From Zasmidium citrigriseum (lineage: Eukaryota > Ascomycota > Dothideomycetes > Mycosphaerellales > Mycosphaerellaceae), in the NCBI GenBank assembly GCA_002786025.1, contig NHNW01000085.1, forward strand, positions 132,553 through 196,552: a DNA stretch of 64,000 nucleotides, written 5' to 3'. Under the pieces are notes generated by a model, which had not been told where the DNA came from, did not search any database, and saw only the letters and a program-made list of their open reading frames with translations. Position numbers and translations under genes: made by a program. Of this stretch, positions 34,601 through 43,387 are shown in pieces. Position 1 is the first letter of the stretch, and the number at the start of each line of letters is the position of its first letter.

Positions 34601-34632
34601 GATTAGCTGGATTAACGGCGGGACGGGCGGCG
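31607..34632. other. Three-kilobase intergenic region, no supported gene
   Basis: This is the longest gene-free stretch before the RIP block. 31607-32500 probably includes the CSN2 3' UTR. 33100-34500 is GC-rich, and that is why many overlapping open frames appear on both strands. None has a domain, a signal peptide or a consistent codon bias, and their products are R-, S- and A-rich. The part next to 34633 is likely a long promoter and 5' leader of the otubain gene. A long noncoding RNA or an orphan gene cannot be excluded without transcripts. Confidence 0.4.
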
Positions 34633-36878
34633 ATGATGAGCAGCAGCCAGCGGCAGCCCGTGGCGACGGCCTCGTCCTACTACCCTCACCACCACCCCCA
34701 TCAGCACCACGCCCACCACCACCACCTCGCCAGCCCGCTCCACCCGCTGCCGGCCGCCTTCCACCCCGCGTCCGCGTCCTATCATGACCCAGCCCTTGCG
34801 TCGCTGGCGTATCGACCGCTGCAATTGCCGCTGCAGCACGCGACGCACCAGCAACAAACAGCTTGCGCGAATTCACCCACCGAGCAAACACAGCTGCCTC
34901 TAGCGGCCCAAGCTGCCGGCCCGTACCAGCATCCCAGCTTCCGCCAGCACTCCAGCAACCATCAATCCCATTCCCACCGCGCCCGCGCCCAAGCCCGCCA
35001 GCGCCAGCACTCCGCCATGGCCTTCCAGCAGCCCGCCCAGGCCAGCGATGAGGACCTCGCCGAGCTGCAGAAGCTCAGTGAGACCTACGAGCCCGAGGTC
35101 ACCGTAAGTTCGAGCCCCATGTCCCGCGCACTCGCTCTCCGCTTCTGTCTTCAAATGGCAACATGGACGAGATGAGGTCTGTTGCCGTTGCGATTTAGAC
35201 TTCCGGCGCGGATCGTGAAGACTCTGGAAACGAGCATCCGAGCGCTGACCGTTGATGATCTCCAACAGGGGCCGCTTGTTGGCCAGCGCCAACCGAGCAC
35301 GGCTATCACCACCGAATACGCCTCCGCGGATCCTGTCTACCAAGCGAAGACTCAGGTATGTATGCTACAGTGAAGTGAGTTGAATCTCTGTTGACCACAG
35401 CAGGCACTCCCTCAAAAGTACTCGCAATACCGGACTGTTCGTGGTGATGGAAAGTGTGGTTGGAGAGGTAACGCATTCTCAACTTCACATTCATTGCGCT
35501 ATACTGATTGAGCCTGCAGCTGTTGCGTATGGCTACTTCGAGAACCTCATCCATTATGGCGATACCGACAGATTTGGCATGGAAGAGGCTCGCTTACGAT
35601 CTCTGTCCCAAACGATGATTGAAGCTGGCTTCCAGCCTATGCTGTTCGAGGACTTCGCCGACGAGACATTCGACTTGCTGCGAAAGGTGGCTGAAGCTGT
35701 ACCTATGGGAACGGCTGAGGATGTGTTGTGGGAAGCATTCAATGAGGATATGCTGCAAAACTACATCATCACTCACATGCGGGCGAGTCTTGTCAATCGC
35801 GTCCCTCACCTCAATACGTTGCTAACTTCATACAGACCATCACCGCCGCATGGATGAAGACGCATGAAGAAAACTACGCTCCATGGCTACTGGGTCAAAC
35901 AGTTGACCAGTACTGCGAGCAGTCAGTCATGCCGGTCTCCGCCGAGATTGACAACGTCAGTCTCGTCGCTCTCAAGGACGCCCTGCTCTCACCAGCCGGC
36001 ATGTCCCTCGAAGTGACCTACCTGGATCGCAGCGAAGGTGGCGAGGTGAACATGCACCGCTTCGATCCCGTCAACGCAGGTGGTTACACCATTGGCACCG
36101 TGAGACTGCTCTATCGACCGTAAGTTTCGTTGCCTTGTGCTATACCTAACAAATACTGACATGTGTCAAGCGGCCACTATGATCTGCTTTACAAGCCGGA
36201 TGACCTCCCCGCTCCTCCACCGCCACCAGCTACTGCTGTACCAACCTTTCTACAGTACGGTAGCAGCCATGATCCGGTGTACGACCTGGGTGTCTCGGAC
36301 TTCATGACATCCATCCCCGGCATGTCCTACGCCAACCTGTCCCAACCTGGGTGGATGTCGTCGAGCTACGCATCTGGTGTGGACTTTCTCAGCACGCCAG
36401 CACCTGTCCAGACCTGTGCTCAAACAGTACCAACGCCAGCGGCACCGGCCCCTCAGCCGCAGATTTCGTCTCAGCCAGTCTATGTACCCGCCACCACACC
36501 ATCCCAGCTGGTACCACCACCGACGCAAATGCCACATGAGCTAGCGATACGGACGTCTGTCGCGCAGCCATCACTAGCTCACACAGACTATCAGCACCAA
36601 CTCAGCGTCGGACCATTCAGACCCTCAGCTTGGCAGTATGAGCCCGACTTTGTGTCAGCAACTTCGCAGATGCCGTTCCAGACGTCGATCTTCAGAAAGT
36701 GAGTTGCACTGACGTCCGTCACACTACTCTCACACTAACCCATCACAGTTCACACTTCAATACGGCCCACTTCCTCAACCCGGAATTCCAGCCGGAGCAG
36801 TGGGATCCCGAAGATGAGTACGCAACGGCAACCAGCAGCAGTAGTAGCAAGAGTTCGCGGCACAAAACCAACGGATGA
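34633..36878 (+). CDS. Otubain-type deubiquitinase (peptidase C65)
   Basis: Seven exons: 34633-35103, 35269-35355, 35401-35467, 35520-35782, 35836-36119, 36171-36698 and 36749-36878, giving 609 residues. The OTU core starts near residue 140. SDEDLAELQKLSETYEPEVT leads to the catalytic block RGDGKCGWRA (Asp202, Cys205), and the general-base histidine is in PGHYDLLYK (His393). This matches OTUB1, a thiol protease specific for ubiquitin chains. The N-terminal 128 residues are His/Gln/Pro-rich (HHHPHQHHAHHHH) and unusual; an internal ATG at 35017 in context GCCATGG would give the usual short N-terminus. The C-terminal 200 residues are a Pro/Ser/Thr-rich fungal extension. The fourth intron starts with GC rather than GT. 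Confidence 0.92.
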
Positions 36879-37901
36879 CCTCCGGGGCTGCATCGTTGCA
36901 ACGCTCCACAAAAGATCCGACTGACCAAATACTCGCCCCATCTCGAGATGCCGTATCCGCTCGTGGGTCGTACCCAGGATCTGGACTGCGTTGCACGAAC
37001 GTCGCACGAACGACACGGCACTGTGCATTAGTCTCCTCACATCTCCTCTTGTCACTCGACCGACCGACACGAAACCCCACCTGCGCCGCTCCTTTTTGCC
37101 CTCGACTGATCGGTTGGAACTTAACGACGGCTTACGACCAAAGACTTATTCACCTCAGGGTACTCTACAGTGCAGCGTCTTAACCCCCAAAAGTAGCATA
37201 TGATCCTCTCCGTATTGGATACTCTTTGAACTAATCTCGGCGGTTGTGATGAGGGAGGAGAGGAGATCGAGGAAGAAGGGTATTGACCCCACCATGTTTT
37301 GCGACTGCTCTTGAACTTGTGTAAGCATTTAGCGACGGCGATTCTAGGCAGTGGAGTGATGGGTGGCATGGGAATACGGCGAGGAAGAGGCGTTTTTCGA
37401 ATCCCCCATGGGTGGGAGAGGAAGAAAGCAACACATTTTCGGATTTTGTTCTGGTAAACGCCAAAATGGATTGAGTGGTATCGTTAGAATAGTACGCTTG
37501 TGAGTGCAAGCAAGGCTTAATCTGACGCTCCTTTTTTTGCTTACTAGCCTACCACCCGACTTTCTACCTTGACATCGACCACGACTTTCTTAGGCGATGC
37601 TCCCAGGATGATGGTGATTCTGAACGGATACGAGTGTACGAAGGAGTGAATGGAGTCAAAGTAGCCAGGATGAGAAGAAATTGCATCCTAAGACATACCA
37701 GAGAAGTTCCGTGCCGATATTTCGGAGTAAAGTAATCATGCCATGCGAGGAAGGGGAAGGGGAAAGGGTATATAATCATCATCATTTTGTCGAGTTGGAA
37801 CGATACCGATACCGAACTCCTTTCATTCTTCATTGAGCCATCGAGGTGGGTGTGATGAATAGACCAATATTTGACAGCATGGACTGATCTGAAGCAGAAA
37901 C
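36879..37901. promoter_or_regulatory. Intergenic and promoter of first tandem secreted gene
   Basis: About 1 kb. Contains the otubain 3' UTR and, near its end, a motif TGCCGATATTTCGGAG at 37712-37727 shared with the other two array genes, and a TATA-like TATATAA at 37769-37775, 127 bases before the start codon. No other gene supported. Confidence 0.5.
37712..37727 (+). promoter_or_regulatory. Shared upstream motif, copy 1
   Basis: TGCCGATATTTCGGAG lies 175 bases before the ATG of the first gene. The other two genes of the array have close variants (38219-38234 and 39083-39099). Whether it is a factor site or just sequence left from duplication is not known. Confidence 0.45.
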
Positions 37902-38143
37902 ATGAACTTCCATCGCCTCTCCAGTCTGCTCCTGGCGATGGTCTTCGCGGCCACCGTCCACGCACAGGGATGTATTGATTCTTGTGGGAATGTTGGGGAT
38001 GGGTGTACAATTACCTGCGTAAGTTGTCTTTTTCTTGATGTGAAGGAATGGGGTAGTGTTGACTTGAAATGATGTAGGGCGGGAACGTTGGGTATGGAGA
38101 GTGTGCGGCTTTTGAGGGGAGGGTTTATTGTGCGACGAATTGA
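37902..38143 (+). CDS. Tiny secreted cysteine-rich protein, array member 1
   Basis: Two exons, 37902-38018 and 38078-38143, with a 59-base intron (GTAAGT...TGTAG); 60 residues. Signal peptide MNFHRLSSLLLAMVFAATVHA is followed by QGCIDSC. The mature peptide of about 39 residues has six cysteines in the pattern C-x3-C-x6-C-x3-C-x8-C-x8-C and ends YCATN. The intron sits exactly after the fourth cysteine codon, as in the two paralogues downstream. No named family is recognised. Six cysteines in under 40 residues suggest three disulfides, as in secreted antimicrobial peptides or effectors, but function is unknown. Each exon is too short to be found by open-frame length alone. Confidence 0.82.
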
Positions 38144-38218
38144 TGGCTCTATGCCTCTTGTGGGCTGTGGTCTGGAGCATCCGTATAGGCTATGATGGGA
38201 CGTGCCATGATTTTTCCA

Positions 38219-38234
38219 TGCCGATGTTTTGGAG
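38219..38234 (+). promoter_or_regulatory. Shared upstream motif, copy 2
   Basis: TGCCGATGTTTTGGAG, 78 bases before the second array gene's ATG; a TATA-like TATATC follows at about 38262-38267. Confidence 0.45.
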
Positions 38235-38311
38235 TTTTGTTCTGGAGTGAGGAGTAGAGGATATATCGTCTCGAGAGATCCGGGGCTCGCTTCCCTAACA
38301 GCAAACGAACC

Positions 38312-38538
38312 ATGAACTTCCGATCTCTCCTCCTGACAATCTTCTTCGCCGCCACCGTCCAGGCGCAGGGATGTGTGAATGACTGTCGTGTCGTTGGAGA
38401 GGATTGCACGAATACCTGCGTAAGTTTTTGCTCCGTGCTTGTTGGTAGCTTGAGGGGTTGACCTTGTAGGATGGGAATGTTGGGCATGGGACTTGTGTGG
38501 GTTTGAGGGATGGGAGGGTGTTTTGTTCGACGAATTAG
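38312..38538 (+). CDS. Tiny secreted cysteine-rich protein, array member 2
   Basis: Two exons, 38312-38419 and 38470-38538, with a 50-base intron (GTAAGT...TTGTAG); 58 residues. It opens MNFRSLLLTIFFAATVQAQG, nearly the same signal peptide as member 1, and the mature part is CVNDC...CTNTC|DGNVGHGTC...FCSTN, where the bar marks the intron. The six cysteines are at C-x3-C-x6-C-x3-C-x8-C-x9-C. The (D/G)GNVG(Y/H)G block and the C(A/S)TN end are shared with member 1, showing recent tandem duplication. Start is 168 bases after member 1's stop. Function unknown; secretion is strongly indicated. Confidence 0.82.
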
Positions 38539-39312
38539 AGTGGGGGCTGTAAGAGAGGAGGTTGATGGGAGTTGGGTGAGAGGATGGAGTCGTGAGTACA
38601 TGGTGATAGAAGGATGGTAGAGGAGTGACGTCTTCCGCAAGACGTCGTGCGTACTTTGTTGGTTTTTATGTTCATTGCCTCTCTCCTTGGCGGCCCCATC
38701 TTCGGATTCCTGGGTACCAATATTGAGTAGGGATTTGGCGATTAGGGCTGTAGGGGTGTTGATGGTTCGATGTATAATCATCTGAAGAGAAAAGCATCAG
38801 GCCATACCATAACTCAAGGCTTGTTATTCATCCATTGGTCGTTTCTGTCATCCGATCGACAAGCCAATACGGATACGAATGAATGCGAAGGTGGAAGTTC
38901 GACCAGCTGACTTGTGTCGGTGTTTCGAGGTCGTGTTGAAAGCCTATGCGGTGACGGTCATGCCATGTTACGACTGACTATGACCTTTTCCTTTGCATGC
39001 CACCTTTTTCTGAGTGGGATTGCGACGGAAGAGGATATAGCGAAGATTGAGCCATTGAGGTTTCATAGAATGCCCGTGCATTTGCCGATGGTTCGAGAGT
39101 ATTGTTGTCGATGATCTGGAGAAGGGGTGATCAGGTCATGATGGGACGGTGAGAAGATATAAGGAGTCCTGCTGTTCTTAACGGAAGATGGATCAGTAGC
39201 AGCGGAAACTCAACTCTCAAACATCTGAAACAACTCCTGACTTAGTGAGTGGAGCAACCAGTCTTACCTATCATGACTGGACTGACACATCTCCTCTTGC
39301 GGAAGCGAAGGA
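38539..39312. other. Spacer of the secreted-gene array with possible decayed promoter copy
   Basis: About 770 bases. Near 38955-39110 it repeats features seen before the array genes (TCATGCCATG, a CTTTTCC/TTTTTCTGAGTGGG stretch, GAGGATATAG), which hints at a degenerate extra unit, but no peptide with the six-cysteine pattern could be read there. The third copy of the shared motif is at 39083-39099 and a TATA-like TATAA at 39158-39162. Confidence 0.35.
39083..39099 (+). promoter_or_regulatory. Shared upstream motif, copy 3
   Basis: TGCCGATGGTTCGAGAG, 214 bases before the third array gene's ATG; the most divergent of the three copies. Confidence 0.4.
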
Positions 39313-39555
39313 ATGCAATTCAAATCTCTGAGCAACATCCTCCTCGCCCTCGTCGTCGGGCTTTCCGGCATGGCGGCGGCAGCATGTGTCGATTCCTGTA
39401 CGCATGTGGGGACTGCGTGTACCAAGACTTGTGTAGATCGTTTACATCGCCGTGCTCCGGGGCCACAAAGACTGACTTCTTTGATATAGGACGGAACAGT
39501 CCAGCATGGGACGTGTGTTGCTGCCGCTGAGTTTGGAATCCATTGTAAGGTCTGA
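39313..39555 (+). CDS. Tiny secreted cysteine-rich protein, array member 3
   Basis: Two exons, 39313-39432 and 39490-39555, with a 57-base intron (GTAGAT...GATATAG); 61 residues. Signal peptide MQFKSLSNILLALVVGLSGMAAA differs from members 1 and 2, but the mature part keeps the plan: CVDSC...CTKTC|DGTVQHGTC...HCKV, six cysteines at C-x3-C-x6-C-x3-C-x8-C-x9-C with the intron after the fourth. It is the most diverged of the three, consistent with the oldest duplication. GTAGAT is a weaker donor than in its paralogues. Function unknown; likely secreted. Confidence 0.78.
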
Positions 39556-40064
39556 TGCAGGGTGGAAGTCGGCGATGTGGTAGTGAGGGAGGGGAAATTG
39601 GCCTCTCGTTTTTGTTGCAACGGTCTGCGTATCGAGTCTTCTGCGCGTGGTATCGATAAGGGCTGTCGTATAGTCGTCTTGTCTCCAACAGTCTGCGAAG
39701 CGAAGCGGTCAATTTATGTCCTTCTCTATTAGGGTGTGAGGAACTCTGCTCACCAGTCGCTCTCCCACGTTGATCGTCGGCGTAGCATAGGCGAGATCCT
39801 TAGTCCCGAATTCACTCCACTCTCGATACGACTCCAGCGGCTATGGCAAGGAGCTTTTACTCGAAGGAGGTAGAATCGACGTTCGGCGATAGACAAAAAC
39901 TTGTTCGTCTTGGTCGCCAAGTGTGATGGGTGACTATAGTCCGCAGCAACCATAGTTCGGGTCCAGGGTTGGATTTGGGGTGAATAAGCAAAATTGTGAG
40001 TATAAAAGAGGGAAATTCGACGCACTTTTCTTGAGTCAGGAATCCTTCCCCAAGAATCTCTAGA
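39556..40064. other. Intergenic, no gene
   Basis: About 510 bases between the third secreted peptide gene and the EEP-fold enzyme. Presumed 3' UTR and promoter. Nothing recognised. Confidence 0.45.
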
Positions 40065-40949
40065 ATGAAGTCGTTCGTCGCAGCCTCTACCGCCGCGCTG
40101 CTGCCCAGCGTCGCTCTCGCAGCGACAGGGACATTCAACGTCCTATCCATGAACGTCGCAGGCCTGCCTGCGATTCTCAATGATAACGACGTGCCAGGAG
40201 ACAAAGAAGACAATTCAAACCTGATCGGCACCTACTTCGCAGAATATGGCTACGATGTGATCCACGTCCAGGAGGACTTCAACTACCACGCCTACATCTA
40301 CGAGACCGACAACCATACCTACCGCACAGCGACCTCTGGCGGCGTTCCATTCGGAAGTGGGTTGAACACGCTGGCGAATTATCCTTGGGATGCCGACTCC
40401 TTCGCTCGCGTGAAGTGGAATGATTGCAATCTCAACTCGGGAGATTGCTTGACGCCAAAGGGGTTCACGTTCATGCGGATGACGATCGAGGATGCGTTTA
40501 CGGTCGATCTGTACAATCTGCACACCGATGCTGGCTCCGAGGAGGGCGACATCGAGGCTCGAGCGTCGAACATCCAGCAAGTGGCCGATTACATCGATGC
40601 ACACTCCGCGGGCCAGGCCGTCCTGGTGTTTGGCGATACGAATTCGAGGTACACTCGCACCGGCGATGGAATCCGTACCTTCAACACGCAGAATGTCCTG
40701 ACGGACGTTTGGATCGAGATGGAGATGGGTGGTGTAGAGCCGAACGAGGGAAGTGATGCGCTGCTGTGTGAGAATCCTTCGACTGTGGAGACTTGTGAGA
40801 CGGTCGATAAGGTGTTTTATCGGAGTGGCGATGCGGTGACTTTGACGGCGAACAGCTTCGAGTATGCCAGCGATAAGTTCCTGCAGAGCAATGGGAGCAT
40901 CTTGAGTGATCATAATCCGATCCTGGTGGAGTTTGCGTGGTCGACCTGA
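40065..40949 (+). CDS. Secreted endonuclease/exonuclease/phosphatase-fold enzyme
   Basis: Intronless, 294 residues, with signal peptide MKSFVAASTAALLPSVALA. The EEP metal-hydrolase motifs appear in order: LSMNVAGLP (Asn30), HVQED (Glu70 as metal ligand), NLHTDAG (His153), GDTNSRY (Asp191, Asn193), and the terminal SDHNPI (Asp282, His283). This set fits the Mg-dependent DNase I/sphingomyelinase superfamily; the secreted form and GDTNSRYTR suggest a phosphodiesterase of the inositol-phosphatase or sphingomyelinase-like kind. Four cysteines (121, 128, 235, 244) could form two disulfides. The substrate (lipid, nucleic acid or phosphorylated sugar) cannot be told from sequence. It lies just downstream of the secreted peptide array. 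Confidence 0.85.
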   Translation: MKSFVAASTAALLPSVALAATGTFNVLSMNVAGLPAILNDNDVPGDKEDNSNLIGTYFAEYGYDVIHVQEDFNYHAYIYETDNHTYRTATSGGVPFGSGLNTLANYPWDADSFARVKWNDCNLNSGDCLTPKGFTFMRMTIEDAFTVDLYNLHTDAGSEEGDIEARASNIQQVADYIDAHSAGQAVLVFGDTNSRYTRTGDGIRTFNTQNVLTDVWIEMEMGGVEPNEGSDALLCENPSTVETCETVDKVFYRSGDAVTLTANSFEYASDKFLQSNGSILSDHNPILVEFAWST

Positions 40950-41891
40950 GAAGAAGGCGGGCGATTCGCTTTGGAATCTTCAGGATAGATCTTGTCCTGA
41001 GGTAACCAGGTACCCAAGATAGTGCCAAGTGTCAGAGCCAATGTTCAGAGCCAACTTATTCGCTGCATGAGTATGCATTCAAACCATCTATGCAATGGGC
41101 AGAAGCCAGTGGGGATGCTCTCTTTCGTATCTCGGGACCTGTGAACTTAGTAGCATAGAACCACAAGTAGAGCCCCGACAACTTGTCTGGCCAGTGACCG
41201 AGCGTTATGACCGTTTCGAGATAAGATATTCGTTTAGCTCATGGACTTCCTGCAGAGAGACTTCCTTGCATTTCAAGATCTCCAGATCGCTTCGCCACCG
41301 CTGGACAGCGTAGGCGGCCACTAATGCCATGTCTTTGTTGGCCAAGCTGGAGGGGTTGAGTCTTGGGAGCGCCATCCGCTTGTCAAATGTATGAGTGACT
41401 CAAAAAGATTCATAGACCTCGACTCTGTCCATGCTCGTGCAATGGTTCTCAGATGGCGTCGGTCCAGTCTCGTACACTCGTCGTTGCTTCCTCGCTTGCT
41501 GTCTGTCGCCGGCGTCAACGATGACTCCTCGAGGAGCCTCTCCAGAAACAGAGCAGTACATAGAGCATGCACTCGGGTCGTGAGCTTCGTGTGATTCAAT
41601 GGCCAGTCATATTGATGCAAGAAGGTGAATCATCGAAAGGCGTTGAAGGTGAAAGTCAGCGGCAGAAAACTTTGAAGCACGTGCCAGACGCTCGGACGTG
41701 CCGTACTCTTGGCATGTGCGGCGAGTGCCGAGCCACCGCAAAATGCTTCGTGCCCGCTGCTCCTCAATTTCGAACTGCCACCGACGTACAGCACCGCAAC
41801 CACCACGTACGGCATCGCCAAAGGTCACCAAACACCGCGAAATCATCGAAAAACATCTCGACGCACCGATTAGCATCAAAACACCGCCAAC
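40950..41891. other. Intergenic, no gene
   Basis: About 940 bases between the EEP enzyme and eS27. Frames here are short and have no domain. The end must hold the ribosomal protein promoter. Confidence 0.45.
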
Positions 41892-42357
41892 ATGGTACGT
41901 CGGGCCCGTCGAGATACGCTGTGGCGACCCGCCCTGGTCTCGAGGCACACGACTGCACCGCATGCATCAATGTGGCCTCGAGGCCGGCGGACGGCGCAGC
42001 AAACACATCTGCGACTTTCCAGAGATGAATCGGGCACTAATCAATGCATTTCAGGTTCTCGCAGTCGATCTCCTGAACCCAACCCCTCAGGCTGAGGCCC
42101 GCAAGCACAAGCTGAAGGTACACAATCCCCGAAACCCGCCAATTCCATCATCAATATACTAATTACGCCTTCAGACTCTTGTCCCAGGCCCACGCTCCTT
42201 CTTCATGGACGTCAAGTGCCCCGGCTGCTTCACCATCACCACCGTCTTCTCGCACGCACAAACCGTCGTCGTCTGCGCCGGCTGCTCGCAGGTCCTCTGC
42301 CAGCCCACCGGTGGCAAGGCCCGCTTGACCGAGGGCTGCTCTTTCCGGAGAAAGTAA
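41892..42357 (+). CDS. rps27: Ribosomal protein eS27 (RPS27)
   Basis: Three exons: 41892-41894 (the ATG alone), 42055-42117 and 42175-42357, with introns of 160 and 57 bases; 82 residues. Product starts [20 protein letters not shown], has the C4 zinc ribbon CPGC...CAGC, and ends GCSFRRK, all diagnostic for eS27 of the small ribosomal subunit. Splicing directly after the start codon is common in fungal ribosomal protein genes. The 160-base first intron was inspected for box C/D snoRNA signals and none was seen. Confidence 0.96.
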
Positions 42358-43387
42358 ACGACTCGCTTCCACGATGACATGAGATGGGAGGGTGCGGACA
42401 CGGCAAATGGCAAGACGACATGGACACGCGCGGAGACGACGGCTGGATGTAGATACCCTTGCAGTATTTACGTCTGGCGGGTCTCCCCTTCTGCGGACCG
42501 CGATGGACTTCCGAAACAATATGGTCTCACAGTTTCCTACTACGACTTCTGCTGAAATGGGAATGGCGTTTCCGGTGTAGCGAAAATGCATTGGAGGTGA
42601 GATGGCACGGTGCTGTGAGCTCTGGCATTTTTATGGCTGAAGGGCGAGGACCCAGATACCCCATCGAGGAGTCCTACCCTTTGCGTGGTCTGCAAATCAT
42701 GCAGTGACAATCAAAAACATGCGCAAACTGTGTCGTCCTGTCTCTCACCTCTCATCAGCTTACTCACGTGACTCTATGACCGCACTCTAGCCATGCCCTG
42801 ACTTCACCTCCCAAGCTCGACGCCCCGAACTCCCCTCATACATCTTCATCAGGCCTTTCGCATACCAAACTGTTACACTCCTTGGGTTTCACGGATCCGT
42901 TGCTAGTTCATGACCTTTTGTAGTCTGACACATTCAGCGAGCTTAAGAACGCTAATCGATTGACAGTGACAGTATCGATTTGAGCGTGAACGAAGAGACA
43001 ACACACTTTGGAAAATCGCAGATGACAGTTCGTCGTGATGGTCTGTCACGACGCAGAGATTGGAGCCCTAGGTCATATTGAAATCAGGTCAGCCAGCACA
43101 GTGAAGCATGTCGTTCTCCATCCTACATCTGGCATCCTACCCGCTTGAGTTGCCGATCTTCCTTTCAGCCTCACGTACAGCTTCTGGGACGCTCGATTAG
43201 TCAATGCCTCGCAAGCTGCATACCCTCATCTACCTTGCTGTCTCACGACAGCCGTCCAATCGCATCTCGGTGCCTTGCTTTCACTCGCTATGTGCGGGAC
43301 TTCTCATAGGAGGGGCTAGCTGAGGCTTGATATATATCAATCTACGCCCCGATCAAGTGAGCTCAGGCTGAGAGCTGTCGTGTAACA
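42358..43387. promoter_or_regulatory. Intergenic and P450 promoter
   Basis: About 1 kb without a supported gene. A TATA-like GATATATATC lies at about 43329-43338, some 50 bases before the P450 start codon. Confidence 0.5.

Noticed and set aside
38914..39114. A fourth secreted cysteine-rich gene in the array
   Set aside because: Promoter-like traces are present, but no frame gives a signal peptide followed by the six-cysteine pattern.
40215..40913. Minus-strand frame of 232 codons
   Set aside because: It is antisense to the EEP-fold enzyme and has no domain of its own.
41895..42054. snoRNA within the first RPS27 intron
   Set aside because: No C (RTGATGA) and D (CTGA) box pair or H/ACA hairpin was seen.
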